Positions 31,743-45,718 of a stretch of DNA of 64,000 bases are shown piece after piece. Position 1 is the stretch's first letter. Every line of letters begins with the position of its first letter. The notes under the pieces are model-generated. The model was not told where the DNA came from. It saw only the letters and a list, made by a program, of their open reading frames with translations, and made no database searches. This DNA comes from Sorangium cellulosum. GTDB taxonomy: Bacteria > Myxococcota_A > Polyangia > Polyangiales > Polyangiaceae. Made by a program: the position numbers and the translations under genes. The stretch lies in NCBI RefSeq assembly GCF_004135735.1, contig NZ_CP012670.1:4852501-4916500 (forward strand). Direction: 5' to 3'.

Positions 31743-33827
31743 ATGGTGAAGCGCGTCCTCCGTCGCTCGCCCCCCTCGTCCCCGGCTCCGCCCTCCTCTC
31801 CACCGGTCGCGTCCAGCGAGGGAAGCCTGCATGGCCGGCGACATCGCGCGCCTCTCCCGGCTCGCCGTCCGCGACCGCTCCGAAGCCTCGGGTGGATTGC
31901 GGCGCTGCTCGCTTCAGCGTCGTCCTGCGAGCCGGCCGCGACCCCGGGAGCGCAGGCCGCCCCCGGCGCGGCGCAGGCCCGCCTGGAGCTCATGGCCGGC
32001 GACGCCGAGGTGTGGGCCTTCAGCGCGCGCATCCAGGGCGCCCTCGTCGGACCAGGAACGCTGGAGCGCTGCGTGGTGCAGGTGGGCAACGACACCCTCC
32101 CCGCCGCCGTCGACCGGCAGCGGCTCTCCGCCGACGTCCCGCTGCGCGAGGGGGAAAACGTGATCTTCGCGAATTGCCGGGAGAAGAGCGGGGGCGAGCT
32201 CCGGTCGCCGCGCGTCCGGTACCGCGTGATGCTGCGCGACGCGCCAAGGGCCCACGCCCGCGCGGCGCGCGCGGGCGACAGGCTCGTCCTCGACGCCGCC
32301 GGCAGCGAGCCGGCCGAGCGCTCGCGCGCCGAGATCGTCGCCTTCGACTGGCACCGGCTGCGCAAGGGCGCGCCGCCGGAGCACGTCGGCCGAGGCCCCC
32401 GCCTCGATCTGCCGGCGCCGGACGCCGGCGCCCCCGCGCTGTACGAGCTCCGGGTGCGCGACGCGCGCGGCCGGAGCGACGCCGCGCGCGCCGCGGCGCC
32501 GCGCGAGGGGCAAGGCGCGGCGGGCGCGCCGGCCTGGATCGACGAGGCCGTCGTGTACGGCGTGGTGCCGCCGTTCTTCGGATCTCCTCCGCTTTCGAGC
32601 GTGCGCGCCGCCCTGCCCACGCTCGAGCGGCTCGGCGTGACGGCGATCTGGCTATCCCCGATCTTCGCGGCTCCCCGGGGCGACTTCGGTTACGCCGTCA
32701 CCGATTACTTCACCGTGCGCGGCGACTACGGGACGGAAGAGGACCTGAAGGAGCTCATCGACGACGCCCACCGGCGCGACCTCCGGGTCCTGCTCGATCT
32801 CGTGCCGAACCACTCCTCCGCAGAGCACCCGTATTTCCTCGAGGCCGAGCAGAGCAAAGGCCGTCACCATTACTTCTCTTTCTACGATCGTGACGACGAG
32901 GGGGAGCCCACCCATTACTTCGACTGGGAGCACCTGCCCAACCTGAATTACGATAACGCCGAGGTCGAGCGCTGGATGCGCGAGGTCTCGCTCCACTGGG
33001 TGCGTCGGTTCGGCATCGACGGCTACCGCGTGGACGCCGCATGGGGCATCAAGGAGCGCCGGCCGGACTTCTGGCCCGCCTGGGCCGCCGAGCTCCGGCG
33101 CGTGAACCCCGAGCTGCTCCTCGTCGCCGAGGCCTCGGCGCGCGACCCGTACTACGTGCGGCACGGGTTCGACGCGGCCTACGACTGGACCGAGCAGCTC
33201 GGGCGCTGGGCCTGGGAAGGGGTGTTCGCGTCGCCGCGCGGCATCGCGGCGCGGCTCGACGCGGCGCTCGCCGAGGCGGCGCGGAGCACCCCGCGCCCCG
33301 AGCGGACGCTCCGGTTCATCAACAACAACGACACCGGCGCCCGCTTCATCACCCGCCACGGGCCAGGGCTGACGCGCGTCGCGGCGGCGGCGCTGCTGAC
33401 GCTCCCGGGCATCCCGTGCATCTACTCGTTCGACGAGATCGGCGCCGAGTACGAGCCCTACGCGGGCCTCACGCCGGTCGCGCGGCCCGCGCGCGACGAT
33501 CTGCTCCGGCATTACGAGCGGCTGATCCGGCTCCGGCGCTCCACCCCGGCGCTCCGGTCCCCGGGGCTCCTCACGGTGCACGCCGGGCCGGACGACGAGG
33601 TCCTCGCCTATCTCCGGTATGCCGACGGCGAGCCCGGCTTCGCCCTCGTCGTGCTGAACTTCAGCGACCAGCCGGTGAGCGAGCGGCTGGTCGTGCCGGA
33701 GCCGTTCGCCCGGAGGGCACGCGGCGGCCTGCGCGAGCGCCTGAGCGGCGCCGCCGCGCGCCTCGACGCGGGCGCGCTCGCGCTCGACATCGCGCCGTGG
33801 GACGTCCGGATTTTCACGCCGCGGTAG
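31743..33827 (+). CDS. GH13 alpha-amylase-family lipoprotein
   Basis: A hydrophobic segment ending LLASASSC looks like a lipoprotein signal. The exact start is uncertain (ATG 31743 used; ATG 31725 is possible), because the N terminus before the signal is unusually long and basic. About 694 residues follow this start: an N-terminal beta domain, then the GH13 barrel. Region I is DLVPNHSS, region II GIDGYRVDAAW (nucleophile Asp431), region III LLLVAEAS (acid/base Glu463). Region IV reads FINNNDTGAR (Asp530), where the usual NHD is NND. A C-terminal beta domain ends the protein. It should hydrolyse or rearrange alpha-1,4-glucans at the cell surface. The changed region-IV His may affect subsite -1. 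Confidence 0.85.
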   Translation: MVKRVLRRSPPSSPAPPSSPPVASSEGSLHGRRHRAPLPARRPRPLRSLGWIAALLASASSCEPAATPGAQAAPGAAQARLELMAGDAEVWAFSARIQGALVGPGTLERCVVQVGNDTLPAAVDRQRLSADVPLREGENVIFANCREKSGGELRSPRVRYRVMLRDAPRAHARAARAGDRLVLDAAGSEPAERSRAEIVAFDWHRLRKGAPPEHVGRGPRLDLPAPDAGAPALYELRVRDARGRSDAARAAAPREGQGAAGAPAWIDEAVVYGVVPPFFGSPPLSSVRAALPTLERLGVTAIWLSPIFAAPRGDFGYAVTDYFTVRGDYGTEEDLKELIDDAHRRDLRVLLDLVPNHSSAEHPYFLEAEQSKGRHHYFSFYDRDDEGEPTHYFDWEHLPNLNYDNAEVERWMREVSLHWVRRFGIDGYRVDAAWGIKERRPDFWPAWAAELRRVNPELLLVAEASARDPYYVRHGFDAAYDWTEQLGRWAWEGVFASPRGIAARLDAALAEAARSTPRPERTLRFINNNDTGARFITRHGPGLTRVAAAALLTLPGIPCIYSFDEIGAEYEPYAGLTPVARPARDDLLRHYERLIRLRRSTPALRSPGLLTVHAGPDDEVLAYLRYADGEPGFALVVLNFSDQPVSERLVVPEPFARRARGGLRERLSGAAARLDAGALALDIAPWDVRIFTPR

Positions 33828-33906
33828 GCCGTGGCCGGGGGGGATTCCGCCCGCCGTGGTGCGGCCCGCCCCCTCGTCGCGCGCCGGGGCGAGCGCGCGG
33901 GCGGCG

Positions 33907-34755
33907 TCACCCTCCCCGCTTCAGGGTGGCCTCGATCAACCCGTGCGGCTCGTCCACCGGGACGAAGATCTCTCCCTCGTTGGCGAGCCCGAAGGGCGAG
34001 AGATCGACGAGCAGGCAGTGCTTGTTGGGCAGCGACAGGCTCACCTCGGAGATGGCGGGGCACGCCGCGAACACCGCCTCTCCCAGCGCGTGGAGGGTGT
34101 GCTGCACCGAGAGGCTGTGCTGCTCGGCGAACGTCTCGAGCAGGGCGCGGCGGGCGGACTCCCACGTCCTCGTGGGGGCCTCGTCGCGCCCCGCCGTCCG
34201 CCAGCGCGCGACCATGACCGTCGCGAGGATGCGGTCGTCGGCCTCCTTCAGCGTGGTGAACGGATCGCGCGGGAAGCCCGAGAACGCCGATCCGGTGGTC
34301 TTGAGGACGAGCAGATCCGCGATGCCGGACTCGACGGCGATCTCCGAGGCGGACGCCGCCGAGATCTCCGCCGTGCGCCGCTCCTGGCCGGCGCGGAGGA
34401 AGGCGTGCCGGTGCGGCCCGCCGCCGGCGTCGATGCGCGACCAGACGTGCTCCGTGATCGCGATCCTCACCCGCCGGGCGTGGGGCGTGCCGAGGAAGTG
34501 CTCGGCGAGCAGGACGCCGAAGTCCTCGATCGGCTCCACCGGGTGGCCCTTCGCGAGCGCGTACACGGTGTTCTTCATCGTGTCCGTGGGCAGCACCCTG
34601 CTGTTGTCGCCCCGCGTGTAGGCGTCGTCGAAATCGCCCGCGAGCTGGACATCGACGGAGAGATCGGTGAGCTCGTGCCGCCCGTCCGCCCGGCGGACCT
34701 TGACCAGCCGCACCCGCGATTTGCCGTAGCTGTTCTGCACGAGGGAGGTCGACAT
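33907..34755 (-). CDS. Urate oxidase (cofactor-free uricase)
   Basis: This is a 282-residue uricase with both T-fold halves, which oxidises urate to 5-hydroxyisourate without metal or flavin. Catalytic and binding blocks are NSYGKSRVRL (Lys12), RVLPTDTMKNTVYAL (Thr57-Asp58), the flipping-loop region TTGSAFSGFPRDPFTTL, and the SLSLPNKHCLLVDLSPFG block near the C terminus with Asn and His. The length is normal for the family. The partner enzymes of the ureide pathway (HIU hydrolase, OHCU decarboxylase) are not in this window. It is convergent with the amylase gene and divergent from the cobalamin-binding gene (193-base shared upstream region). Confidence 0.95.
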   Translation of the reverse strand: MSTSLVQNSYGKSRVRLVKVRRADGRHELTDLSVDVQLAGDFDDAYTRGDNSRVLPTDTMKNTVYALAKGHPVEPIEDFGVLLAEHFLGTPHARRVRIAITEHVWSRIDAGGGPHRHAFLRAGQERRTAEISAASASEIAVESGIADLLVLKTTGSAFSGFPRDPFTTLKEADDRILATVMVARWRTAGRDEAPTRTWESARRALLETFAEQHSLSVQHTLHALGEAVFAACPAISEVSLSLPNKHCLLVDLSPFGLANEGEIFVPVDEPHGLIEATLKRGG

Positions 34756-34948
34756 CGTCCTTCAGCTCCCGCGCCGGGCGACGGCGCTCCGGCGCAACGC
34801 GGCGAGATCGTAGCTTGAGCGATGAGGCGAGCTCAAGCTCGGCGCACCGGAGGGTGGTGCGGCGGCGCCCGCCCGCGGCGGCGCGCTCGGGCGAGCCCGT
34901 GCGCCATGGGACGTGCGCCCATCGGCGCCCCTGCCCAAGAGAAGCGGC

Positions 34949-36445
34949 ATGGCGATCGCACGACGCGAGCGGGCCGCCGAGCAACTCCTCGCCCACCGGG
35001 CGTCGCTGACGGACGCCGCGATCGACCGCCTGGAGGCCGGGGCGGCCGGGCGGCGCCCCGACGGCGAGCGCGACGAGATCGCGCGTCGCCGCCGGGACAT
35101 CGGGGCGCACATCGACGCGCTCGCGGCGGCGCTCCGCGGCCTGGGGCCCGAGGAGTTCAGCGAGTACTGCGCCTGGCGCGCGGTGTTCTCCGCGGGGATC
35201 GGGGCGCCGCGGGGCGCGCTCGGCGCCGCGCTGGACGCGCTGCGCGAGGGCGTCGGCGAGCAGCTCGACCCCGCGCTCTCGCGGATCGCGCAGCGCGCGC
35301 TCGAGGCCGGCCGGCGGCGCATCGAGGCCTCGCCGCTCGTGACGCCGGCCGAGCTCGCGGCCATCCCCGCCGTCGCCGACGAGCGCGCGGCCGCCTCGGC
35401 GGCGGAGGCCCTGGAGCAGGCGGGGCCGCGCATCACCCGGATGACCGTGGCGCTCGCGTACACGCGGCGGCCGGCCGACGCGCTCGCCCACGGCGAGCGG
35501 CGCGCCCGCTGCCTCGAGGACGCCGGGTTCCACCTCGCCCAGCTCGCCGCCGCGATCAGGCTCGGGGCGGAGGGGATCTTCGTCGAGTACGCGGACTGGA
35601 CGCAGACGCTGCTCGTCCGCCGCGGCCTCGCCCCCGCCGAGCTCGTGGGCCACCTCGGCGCGCTGCGCGACGTGCTCGCGATCGCGCTCCCGCCGCACCT
35701 CGCCGACGCCCCGCGCCGGTACGTCACCGCGGCGCTCGACAGGCTCACCTCGCCCGCGATCGAGGCGCCGAGCTACCTCGACCCCGACGCCCCGCTCGCC
35801 GCCCTCGCGCGCCGCTACTTCGACGCGCTCCGCGCGGGCGACCGGGCGCGAGCCCACGCGCTCATCATGGAGGCGGTCGAGGCGGGCACGCCCGTCAAGG
35901 ACATCTATGCTCACGTCTTCGAGCCGTGCCAGTACGAGGTGGGCCGGCTCTGGCATCTCAACCGGATCAGCGTCGCCGAGGAGCACTACTGCACGGCCGT
36001 CACCCAGATGATCCTGAGCCGGCTCTATCCGCTCATCTTCAGCGCCGAGCGCGTCCATCGCCGCCTCGTGGCCACCGCGGTGCAGGGGAACCTCCACGAG
36101 GTCGGCGCGCGCTTCGTGGCCGACTTCTTCGAGATGGCCGGGTGGGACACCTACTATCTCGGGGCCAACGCGCCGACCGAGCACGTGCTCCACGAGGTCG
36201 CTCGCCGGGGGGCCGACGTCCTCGCGGTGTCGGCCTCGCTCAGCGATCACCTCCCCGCCGTCCGCGCGCTGATCGACGCCGCGCGCGGCGACGCCGCGTG
36301 CCGGAACGTCGTCCTCCTCGTCGGCGGCCGGCCCTTCCGCATCGTCCACGACCTCTGGAGGCAGCTCGGCGCCGACGGCTCGGCGCCCAGCGCGGAAGGC
36401 GCGGTCCCCGTGGCGGAGAGGCTCCTCGCGGCGCGGCGCCCATGA
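34949..36445 (+). CDS. Cobalamin-binding protein with CarH-type light-sensing residues
   Basis: This is a 498-residue soluble protein. Two all-helical regions (about 5-130 and 155-270) look like repeated sensor or dimerisation bundles. Next come the four-helix cap (about 282-368) and Rossmann fold (about 370-498) of a B12-binding module. The cap carries LWHLNRISVAEEH, i.e. Trp335-x9-Glu345-His346, exactly the adenosylcobalamin-capping motif of the photoreceptor CarH, with His336 next to the Trp as in CarH (His132). The lower-ligand His is His383 in GNLHEVG (usually D/E-x-H; here Asn381). SASLS and LLVGG complete the site. There is no DNA-binding domain. The kinase genes follow on the same strand after 261 bases. 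The ATG at 34949 is chosen because it directly starts the first helix. Confidence 0.85.
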   Translation: MAIARRERAAEQLLAHRASLTDAAIDRLEAGAAGRRPDGERDEIARRRRDIGAHIDALAAALRGLGPEEFSEYCAWRAVFSAGIGAPRGALGAALDALREGVGEQLDPALSRIAQRALEAGRRRIEASPLVTPAELAAIPAVADERAAASAAEALEQAGPRITRMTVALAYTRRPADALAHGERRARCLEDAGFHLAQLAAAIRLGAEGIFVEYADWTQTLLVRRGLAPAELVGHLGALRDVLAIALPPHLADAPRRYVTAALDRLTSPAIEAPSYLDPDAPLAALARRYFDALRAGDRARAHALIMEAVEAGTPVKDIYAHVFEPCQYEVGRLWHLNRISVAEEHYCTAVTQMILSRLYPLIFSAERVHRRLVATAVQGNLHEVGARFVADFFEMAGWDTYYLGANAPTEHVLHEVARRGADVLAVSASLSDHLPAVRALIDAARGDAACRNVVLLVGGRPFRIVHDLWRQLGADGSAPSAEGAVPVAERLLAARRP

Positions 36446-36706
36446 CCCCCGCCGGCCCCGCCGCCCCGGCGAGGCGGCCGGCCGCGGCGAGGACCTGGCG
36501 CATCCCCCGGTCGATCGTACCGACGGGGACCGGCGCACCGGAGCTCGCTCCATTTTCCCTCCTCTCCGCGGGATGGCGCCGCCGTCGCCCAGCCCCCATA
36601 AGAGGGGGGCCGAGATCCAGCTCGGCATGCAATAGGCATAGCGACCGCCGCGCGGGCTTGCCAAACACATCACCTCACCGCGACCGGCGATGAGGGCTGC
36701 ATTCCC
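36446..36706. other. Gap between the cobalamin-binding and kinase genes
   Basis: No coding feature is seen. The gap is long for an operon, so the kinase may have its own promoter; GC drops slightly just before 36707. Confidence 0.4.
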
Positions 36707-38044
36707 ATGGAATCGCGCGAGCTGCGAAGCACAGGAGAAAGCGAAGAATCCTCGCTCATGATACCGCCCGAGGGGCAGGCGCTCGGCGGCCGGATTGCGG
36801 AGCTGGCCTGCTCATTTCTCATGGACGCCACCGCGCTGGCGATCGGCGTCTTCACGCCGGACGGCGCCCCGCGGCTCCAGAACCGAGGGATGCGCCGGCT
36901 GGTCGGCGAGGACGATGGGCCGCCTCGCGCGGCCGCTCGCCTCGTCAGCCCCACCTTCCTGCAGCTCGCCGCGGCAGGCCAGGGCGGCGAGGCGCCGATC
37001 TACCGGGGCATCCTGCATTTCGGGGATCTCAGCTCGCGCGCGCACAGCCTGATGGGCGAGGTCTGGCGGGTCGGCGAAGATCTGCTGATCCTGGCCGAGT
37101 TCGACGTCATCGAGCTCGAGCACGTCATCGCCGAGGTGTCCGCGCTCAACTCGAAGATCACGAACCTGCAGCGGAGCCTCGTCTCCGAGCAGAGGGCCCT
37201 CGAGCGATCGCTCGAGCAGCTCCAGGCCACGCAGGCGATGCTCGTCCACGCGGAGAAGATGAACGCGCTCGGCAAGCTCGCCGCGGGGATGGCCCACGAG
37301 ATCAACAACCCGCTCGCCTTCGTCCGCAGCAACGTGCGCACCCTGGGCGGGTCGCTGGAGCGGCTCGTCGCCGCGTATCAGGCGCTCGACGGGGCGGTCC
37401 TCCGCGAAGGGCCCGGCGGCCTGCGGGAGCTCGCCGGGGCGCTCCGGGGCGACGTCGATCTCGAGTTCCTGCGCGAGGACGCGGACGATCTCGTGAAAGG
37501 CACCCTGGCCGGGCTCTCGCGCGTGCAGAGGATCGTGGAGAATCTCCGGACGTTCGTGCGGATCGACCGGGCCGACGTGGAGCTCTCCGATCTGCGAGAG
37601 AGCCTCGACAGCACGCTCGAGATCGCGGGCCCGATGCTGAAGGGCGCCGACGTCCAGGTGACGATCGACTGGGCCGACCTGCCGCGGCTGCGCTGCATGC
37701 CGGCGGAGATCGGCCAGGTGTTCCTGAACCTCCTCATCAACGCCGTCCAGGCGATCGAGTGCCGCGGCAGAGGGGGCGGTCGGATCGCGATCCGCGCGCG
37801 CGACGAGGGGAGCCAGGTGGCCCTCGATTTCGAGGACGACGGCGCCGGGATGACCCCTGACGTCCTCGGGAGGATCTTCGATCCGTTCTTCACGACCAAG
37901 CCCGTCGGACAGGGGACCGGGCTCGGGCTCACCATCTCGCACAAGATCATCGTCGACCAGCACGGCGGCGCGCTCTCGGCCCGATCGACGCCGGGCGTCG
38001 GGAGCACCTTCACGATCGTGCTGCCGAAGGAGCGGGATCGATGA
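36707..38044 (+). CDS. Sensor histidine kinase (PAS-like, coiled coil, HisKA/HATPase)
   Basis: This is a 445-residue soluble kinase. The N-terminal part (about 25-135) looks like a PAS-type sensor (LAIGVFTPDGAPRLQNRGMRR). A coiled coil follows (about 140-185), then DHp with GMAHEINNPLAFV (His197) and the ATPase domain: NLLINAVQAI, DDGAGM, FDPFFTTKPVGQGTGLGL. This is the NtrB-like class. It has no membrane helix. Its stop overlaps the start of the next gene as ATGA (38041-38044), so the two proteins are translationally coupled and very probably work together. Confidence 0.93.
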   Translation: MESRELRSTGESEESSLMIPPEGQALGGRIAELACSFLMDATALAIGVFTPDGAPRLQNRGMRRLVGEDDGPPRAAARLVSPTFLQLAAAGQGGEAPIYRGILHFGDLSSRAHSLMGEVWRVGEDLLILAEFDVIELEHVIAEVSALNSKITNLQRSLVSEQRALERSLEQLQATQAMLVHAEKMNALGKLAAGMAHEINNPLAFVRSNVRTLGGSLERLVAAYQALDGAVLREGPGGLRELAGALRGDVDLEFLREDADDLVKGTLAGLSRVQRIVENLRTFVRIDRADVELSDLRESLDSTLEIAGPMLKGADVQVTIDWADLPRLRCMPAEIGQVFLNLLINAVQAIECRGRGGGRIAIRARDEGSQVALDFEDDGAGMTPDVLGRIFDPFFTTKPVGQGTGLGLTISHKIIVDQHGGALSARSTPGVGSTFTIVLPKERDR

Positions 38045-39201
38045 CGCGCGCGGCCTCCGAGCAGCGCACGCTGCTCATCGTGGACGACGAGCGGGAGACG
38101 TTGAAGGCGCTCCGCCGCGAGCTCCGGCGCGACTACGAGGTCCTCGCCGCGGAGAGCGCCGAGCAGGGGTACGCGATCCTGCGCGAGCGTCGCGTCCAGG
38201 TCGTCCTCAGCGACCAGCGGATGCCGGGCATGACCGGCACGGCGTTTCACGCGAGGGTGAAGGCCGATTACCCGGACACCGTCCGGCTGCTGATGACCGC
38301 GTACGCGGACACGAGCGCGGCGATCCAGGCCATCAACGAGGGCGGCGTGTACCGGTTCATCGCCAAGCCCTGGGATCCGGACGCGCTCGCCGCCGTGATC
38401 CGGGACGCGTTCTGCCAGCACGATCGCCTGTGGGAGAGCCGGCGGCTCCTCGGCAGCCTCCGGGCGAAGGCGGAGGGGCTCGAGCGGGAGAACCAGGAGC
38501 TCATCGGGCTGAACCAGACGATCCAGGAGTTCGTGGGCATCGCGGCGCACGACCTGCGCAATCCGATCGCGGCGATCCAGTGGCTCGCGACGATGCTGCT
38601 CAAGAGCGCCGGCGATCCCCGCAAGGATCCCCGGGGCCATCTCCAGAAAATCCAGTCGAACGCCGGGTTCACGCTGCAGCTCCTCGAGGACCTGCTCGAC
38701 ATCACCATGCTGGAGCACGGGGACGTCGCGCTGCGGGAGCAGGACGCCGAGCTGAGGAGCCTCATCGCGGCGGCCGTGTCCCTGAACGAGCACAGCGCCC
38801 GCCAGAAGGGCATCGCCGTGGTGGTCGATGTCCCCGCCGGGATTCCGCAGGTCCGGTGCGATGTCGAGCGGATCGAGCAGGTGCTGAGCAACCTGCTCAG
38901 CAATGCGTTCAAGTTCTCCCATCCGGGCACGACGGTGACGGTGAGCGCGCGGGCGGCGGAGGGGGCGGCCCTGGTGACGGTCCAGGATCAGGGCCTGGGC
39001 ATTCGCCCGGAGGAGATCAGCGATCTCTTCTGCAAGTTCCGGAGGACGAGCACCCGGTCGACCGGCGGCGAGAAGAGCACCGGTCTCGGCCTGTCGATCT
39101 GCAAGGCGCTCGTCGAGCGCCACGGCGGCGCCATCCGCGTGGAGAGCGAGCTGGGCCGGGGAACGCGGGTGCTCTTCACCCTCCCGCTGTCGGCGCGGTG
39201 A
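38041..39201 (+). CDS. Receiver-first histidine kinase
   Basis: This is a 386-residue protein with an N-terminal receiver (Asp15/Asp16, phospho-acceptor Asp58 in SDQRMPGM, Lys109 in FIAKPW; the RpfG/HupR-like QRMPG type). A coiled linker follows, then DHp with AAHDLRNPIAAI (His170) and the ATPase domain (NLLSNAFKF, DQGLGI, KSTGLGLSI). The order is the reverse of a usual hybrid kinase, so phosphorylation of the receiver by the upstream kinase would control its own kinase activity. No output regulator follows; the next gene is on the other strand. Confidence 0.93.
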   Translation: MTRAASEQRTLLIVDDERETLKALRRELRRDYEVLAAESAEQGYAILRERRVQVVLSDQRMPGMTGTAFHARVKADYPDTVRLLMTAYADTSAAIQAINEGGVYRFIAKPWDPDALAAVIRDAFCQHDRLWESRRLLGSLRAKAEGLERENQELIGLNQTIQEFVGIAAHDLRNPIAAIQWLATMLLKSAGDPRKDPRGHLQKIQSNAGFTLQLLEDLLDITMLEHGDVALREQDAELRSLIAAAVSLNEHSARQKGIAVVVDVPAGIPQVRCDVERIEQVLSNLLSNAFKFSHPGTTVTVSARAAEGAALVTVQDQGLGIRPEEISDLFCKFRRTSTRSTGGEKSTGLGLSICKALVERHGGAIRVESELGRGTRVLFTLPLSAR

Positions 39202-39249
39202 CCCGCCGCGCCGGGGAGCCCGTCAGGGCGCCCCCCCCCGCCGCGCCGG

Positions 39250-40152
39250 TCACCGGAAGTTCTGCACCGACCAGACGCGCCCATCGGGGAGGGTGTGAAA
39301 CCCGCAGGCCACCTTCGTGTACGAGGTGTTGCTCATGTTGAGGAAATGGCCGTGCTTCGAGAAATCCTCGCCGGGCCCCTCGTCCCACATCATTTGCAGG
39401 CACCGGCCGATCATGGATTCGGCGGGCCCTGGCCAGCCGGGGCACTCGTTCTGAGCCCCCTCGTTGCAGGCGCCGAACGCGCCGTGCGCCTCGCCGGTCT
39501 TGCTGTCGGACTCGGCCTCTCCGTCCGAGCACGACTCGGCCTCGACCCACCGCATCAGGGGCGGCAACCCGAGCGTGGCGCGGTGCTGGTTGATCGTATC
39601 GACGCAGAGCTGCTGCACGCTGCCCGAGCCGTCGTCGCCGCCGGCCCCCGAGCCGCCGCTCCCGCCGCTGCCCGGGCCCCCGCCGCCGCCGGCGCCGTTG
39701 CTCCCGCCGGCGCCCGGGCCGTCGCCCCCGCCGCTGCCCGGGCCCCCGCCCCCGCCGCCGCCGGCGCCGTTGCTCCCGCCGCTGCCCGGGCCGTCGCCCC
39801 CGCCGCTGCTCCCACCGGCGCCCGGGCCGTCGCCGCCGCCGCCAGCGGCGCCACCACCGGGAACGCCGCCGCCGCTGCCCGTCGTGACACCGCTGCCCGA
39901 GCCATCGGCCCCGCCGCTGCCAGCGACACCGCCGCCGCTGCCCGCGGTGCCGCTGCCAGCGACACCGCTGCCCGCGGTGGAGGATCCGCCGCTGCCGACA
40001 CCGTGGCTCCCGGCGCCGGGTTCGCTCGATATCTCGCTGTCTTCGCCGTCGACCGCACCGCCGCCCAGCTCGCCCATGCAGCCAGCGAGCGCCGAAACGA
40101 GGAGCGCCGCGGTGAGCCCGATTGCACATTGACGAATCGATGAGTCAAGCAT
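39250..40152 (-). CDS. CAP (SCP/PR-1) domain lipoprotein with Gly/Ser linker
   Basis: This is a 300-residue lipoprotein (signal ending LLVSALAGC, lipid-Cys about 25). An extremely biased Gly/Ser/Ala/Asp linker spans about residues 45-175. A CAP-like domain of about 120 residues follows: LCVDTINQHRATLGLPPLMR (first helix), GEAHGAFGACNEGAQNECPG, MIGRCLQMMWDEG, and HFLNMSNTSYTKVACGFH. Several Cys residues suggest disulfides. CAP proteins are extracellular, with roles from sterol binding to peptidoglycan contact; no single activity is assured. The linker is encoded by near-repeats of short GC units and may vary in length. Confidence 0.83.
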   Translation of the reverse strand: MLDSSIRQCAIGLTAALLVSALAGCMGELGGGAVDGEDSEISSEPGAGSHGVGSGGSSTAGSGVAGSGTAGSGGGVAGSGGADGSGSGVTTGSGGGVPGGGAAGGGGDGPGAGGSSGGGDGPGSGGSNGAGGGGGGGPGSGGGDGPGAGGSNGAGGGGGPGSGGSGGSGAGGDDGSGSVQQLCVDTINQHRATLGLPPLMRWVEAESCSDGEAESDSKTGEAHGAFGACNEGAQNECPGWPGPAESMIGRCLQMMWDEGPGEDFSKHGHFLNMSNTSYTKVACGFHTLPDGRVWSVQNFR

Positions 40153-40806
40153 CGGACAAGTCTATTGGCGTTCCGAGGCATGCTCAACCTTTACCGATTA
40201 CGCTACACTTTTGCATGAGTGATCCGCACACACGATATGCTGATTCTCAACCCTCCTGTGCGTCCAGGGGCGCGCACGTCACACAGGCCACCCTCTATCA
40301 ATTTCGAACGCCATTGAACTGACAGGCACGGCGCCTCACCGAGGGAGGGCCCGAATCACCGGCGCTGCGCCGGCTCGGCTCACCCGCCAGCAGAAGGGAG
40401 GCGGGAGTCATGGTCGCCCGCCCGCCTCGATGCTGCGATCCGTCCGCCCCCCTCCAGCGTTCCGGGCGTGGCGGCGTGCGCCCGCCCGCCCGCAGCGCCC
40501 CTGTCGCGCGAGCGAGCGACCTTATCGGGCAGCGTCACCGCGCTGGGCTCGTCCGGTACATCGCGCCGCGCCCTCCGCGGCGCGCGGCGCCCTGGCGCCG
40601 GACGACGAGCGGGGGTCACTCTATGTAATGAAGTGATGGGTAGCGAAGCTCGGCTGCCCGAGCATCCGATCGGCCCCAGCCTCGGGCTCTCCCCCGCGCG
40701 CGCGCCGGGAGAGCTCGACATCCGTGCTCGTCGCGATGCTCTCGTGGCATGGAGACGTTCACGCGGTGGTGCCACAGGGCGGACGGCCGCGACCGGAGAG
40801 GCTGCG
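40153..40806. other. Divergent intergenic region
   Basis: No supported gene. 40141-40330 is clearly richer in A and T than its surroundings and likely contains the promoter of the CAP lipoprotein. The remainder is GC-rich without repeats that I can define. Confidence 0.5.
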
Positions 40807-40920
40807 ATGAACCAGGAGAGTCTCGCCCCAGGGGCGGTGTTCCAGGGCCGCCACGAACTCCTCTCGCTGCTCCGGGAGAGCCCCGCCAGGCGGGCTCGGC
40901 GCGCCGCGCGGAGGGCCTGA
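40807..40920 (+). pseudogene. Remnant of a protein-kinase N terminus, now a 37-residue leader ORF
   Basis: The peptide opens MNQESLAPGAVFQGRHELLSLLRE, which matches the usual start of myxobacterial Ser/Thr kinases up to the edge of the Gly-rich loop (typically LLGEGG). It then turns into an Arg/Ala tail and stops. The stop TGA is one base away from the ATG of the large kinase at 40922. A GGAGAGG ribosome site precedes it. It is either debris of an older kinase or a translated leader coupled to the real gene. Confidence 0.6.
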
Positions 40921-40921
40921 G

Positions 40922-45619
<4,698 letters not shown>

Positions 45620-45718
45620 GCCGCGGGGCGCCCCCGTCCAGGGCCCGGCGCGCGACGGCCAGAGCCCCTGGACCTGGGCGGCGCCCCGCTCGGGTCGCCC
45701 TGGTCTGCCCGGGCCGCG

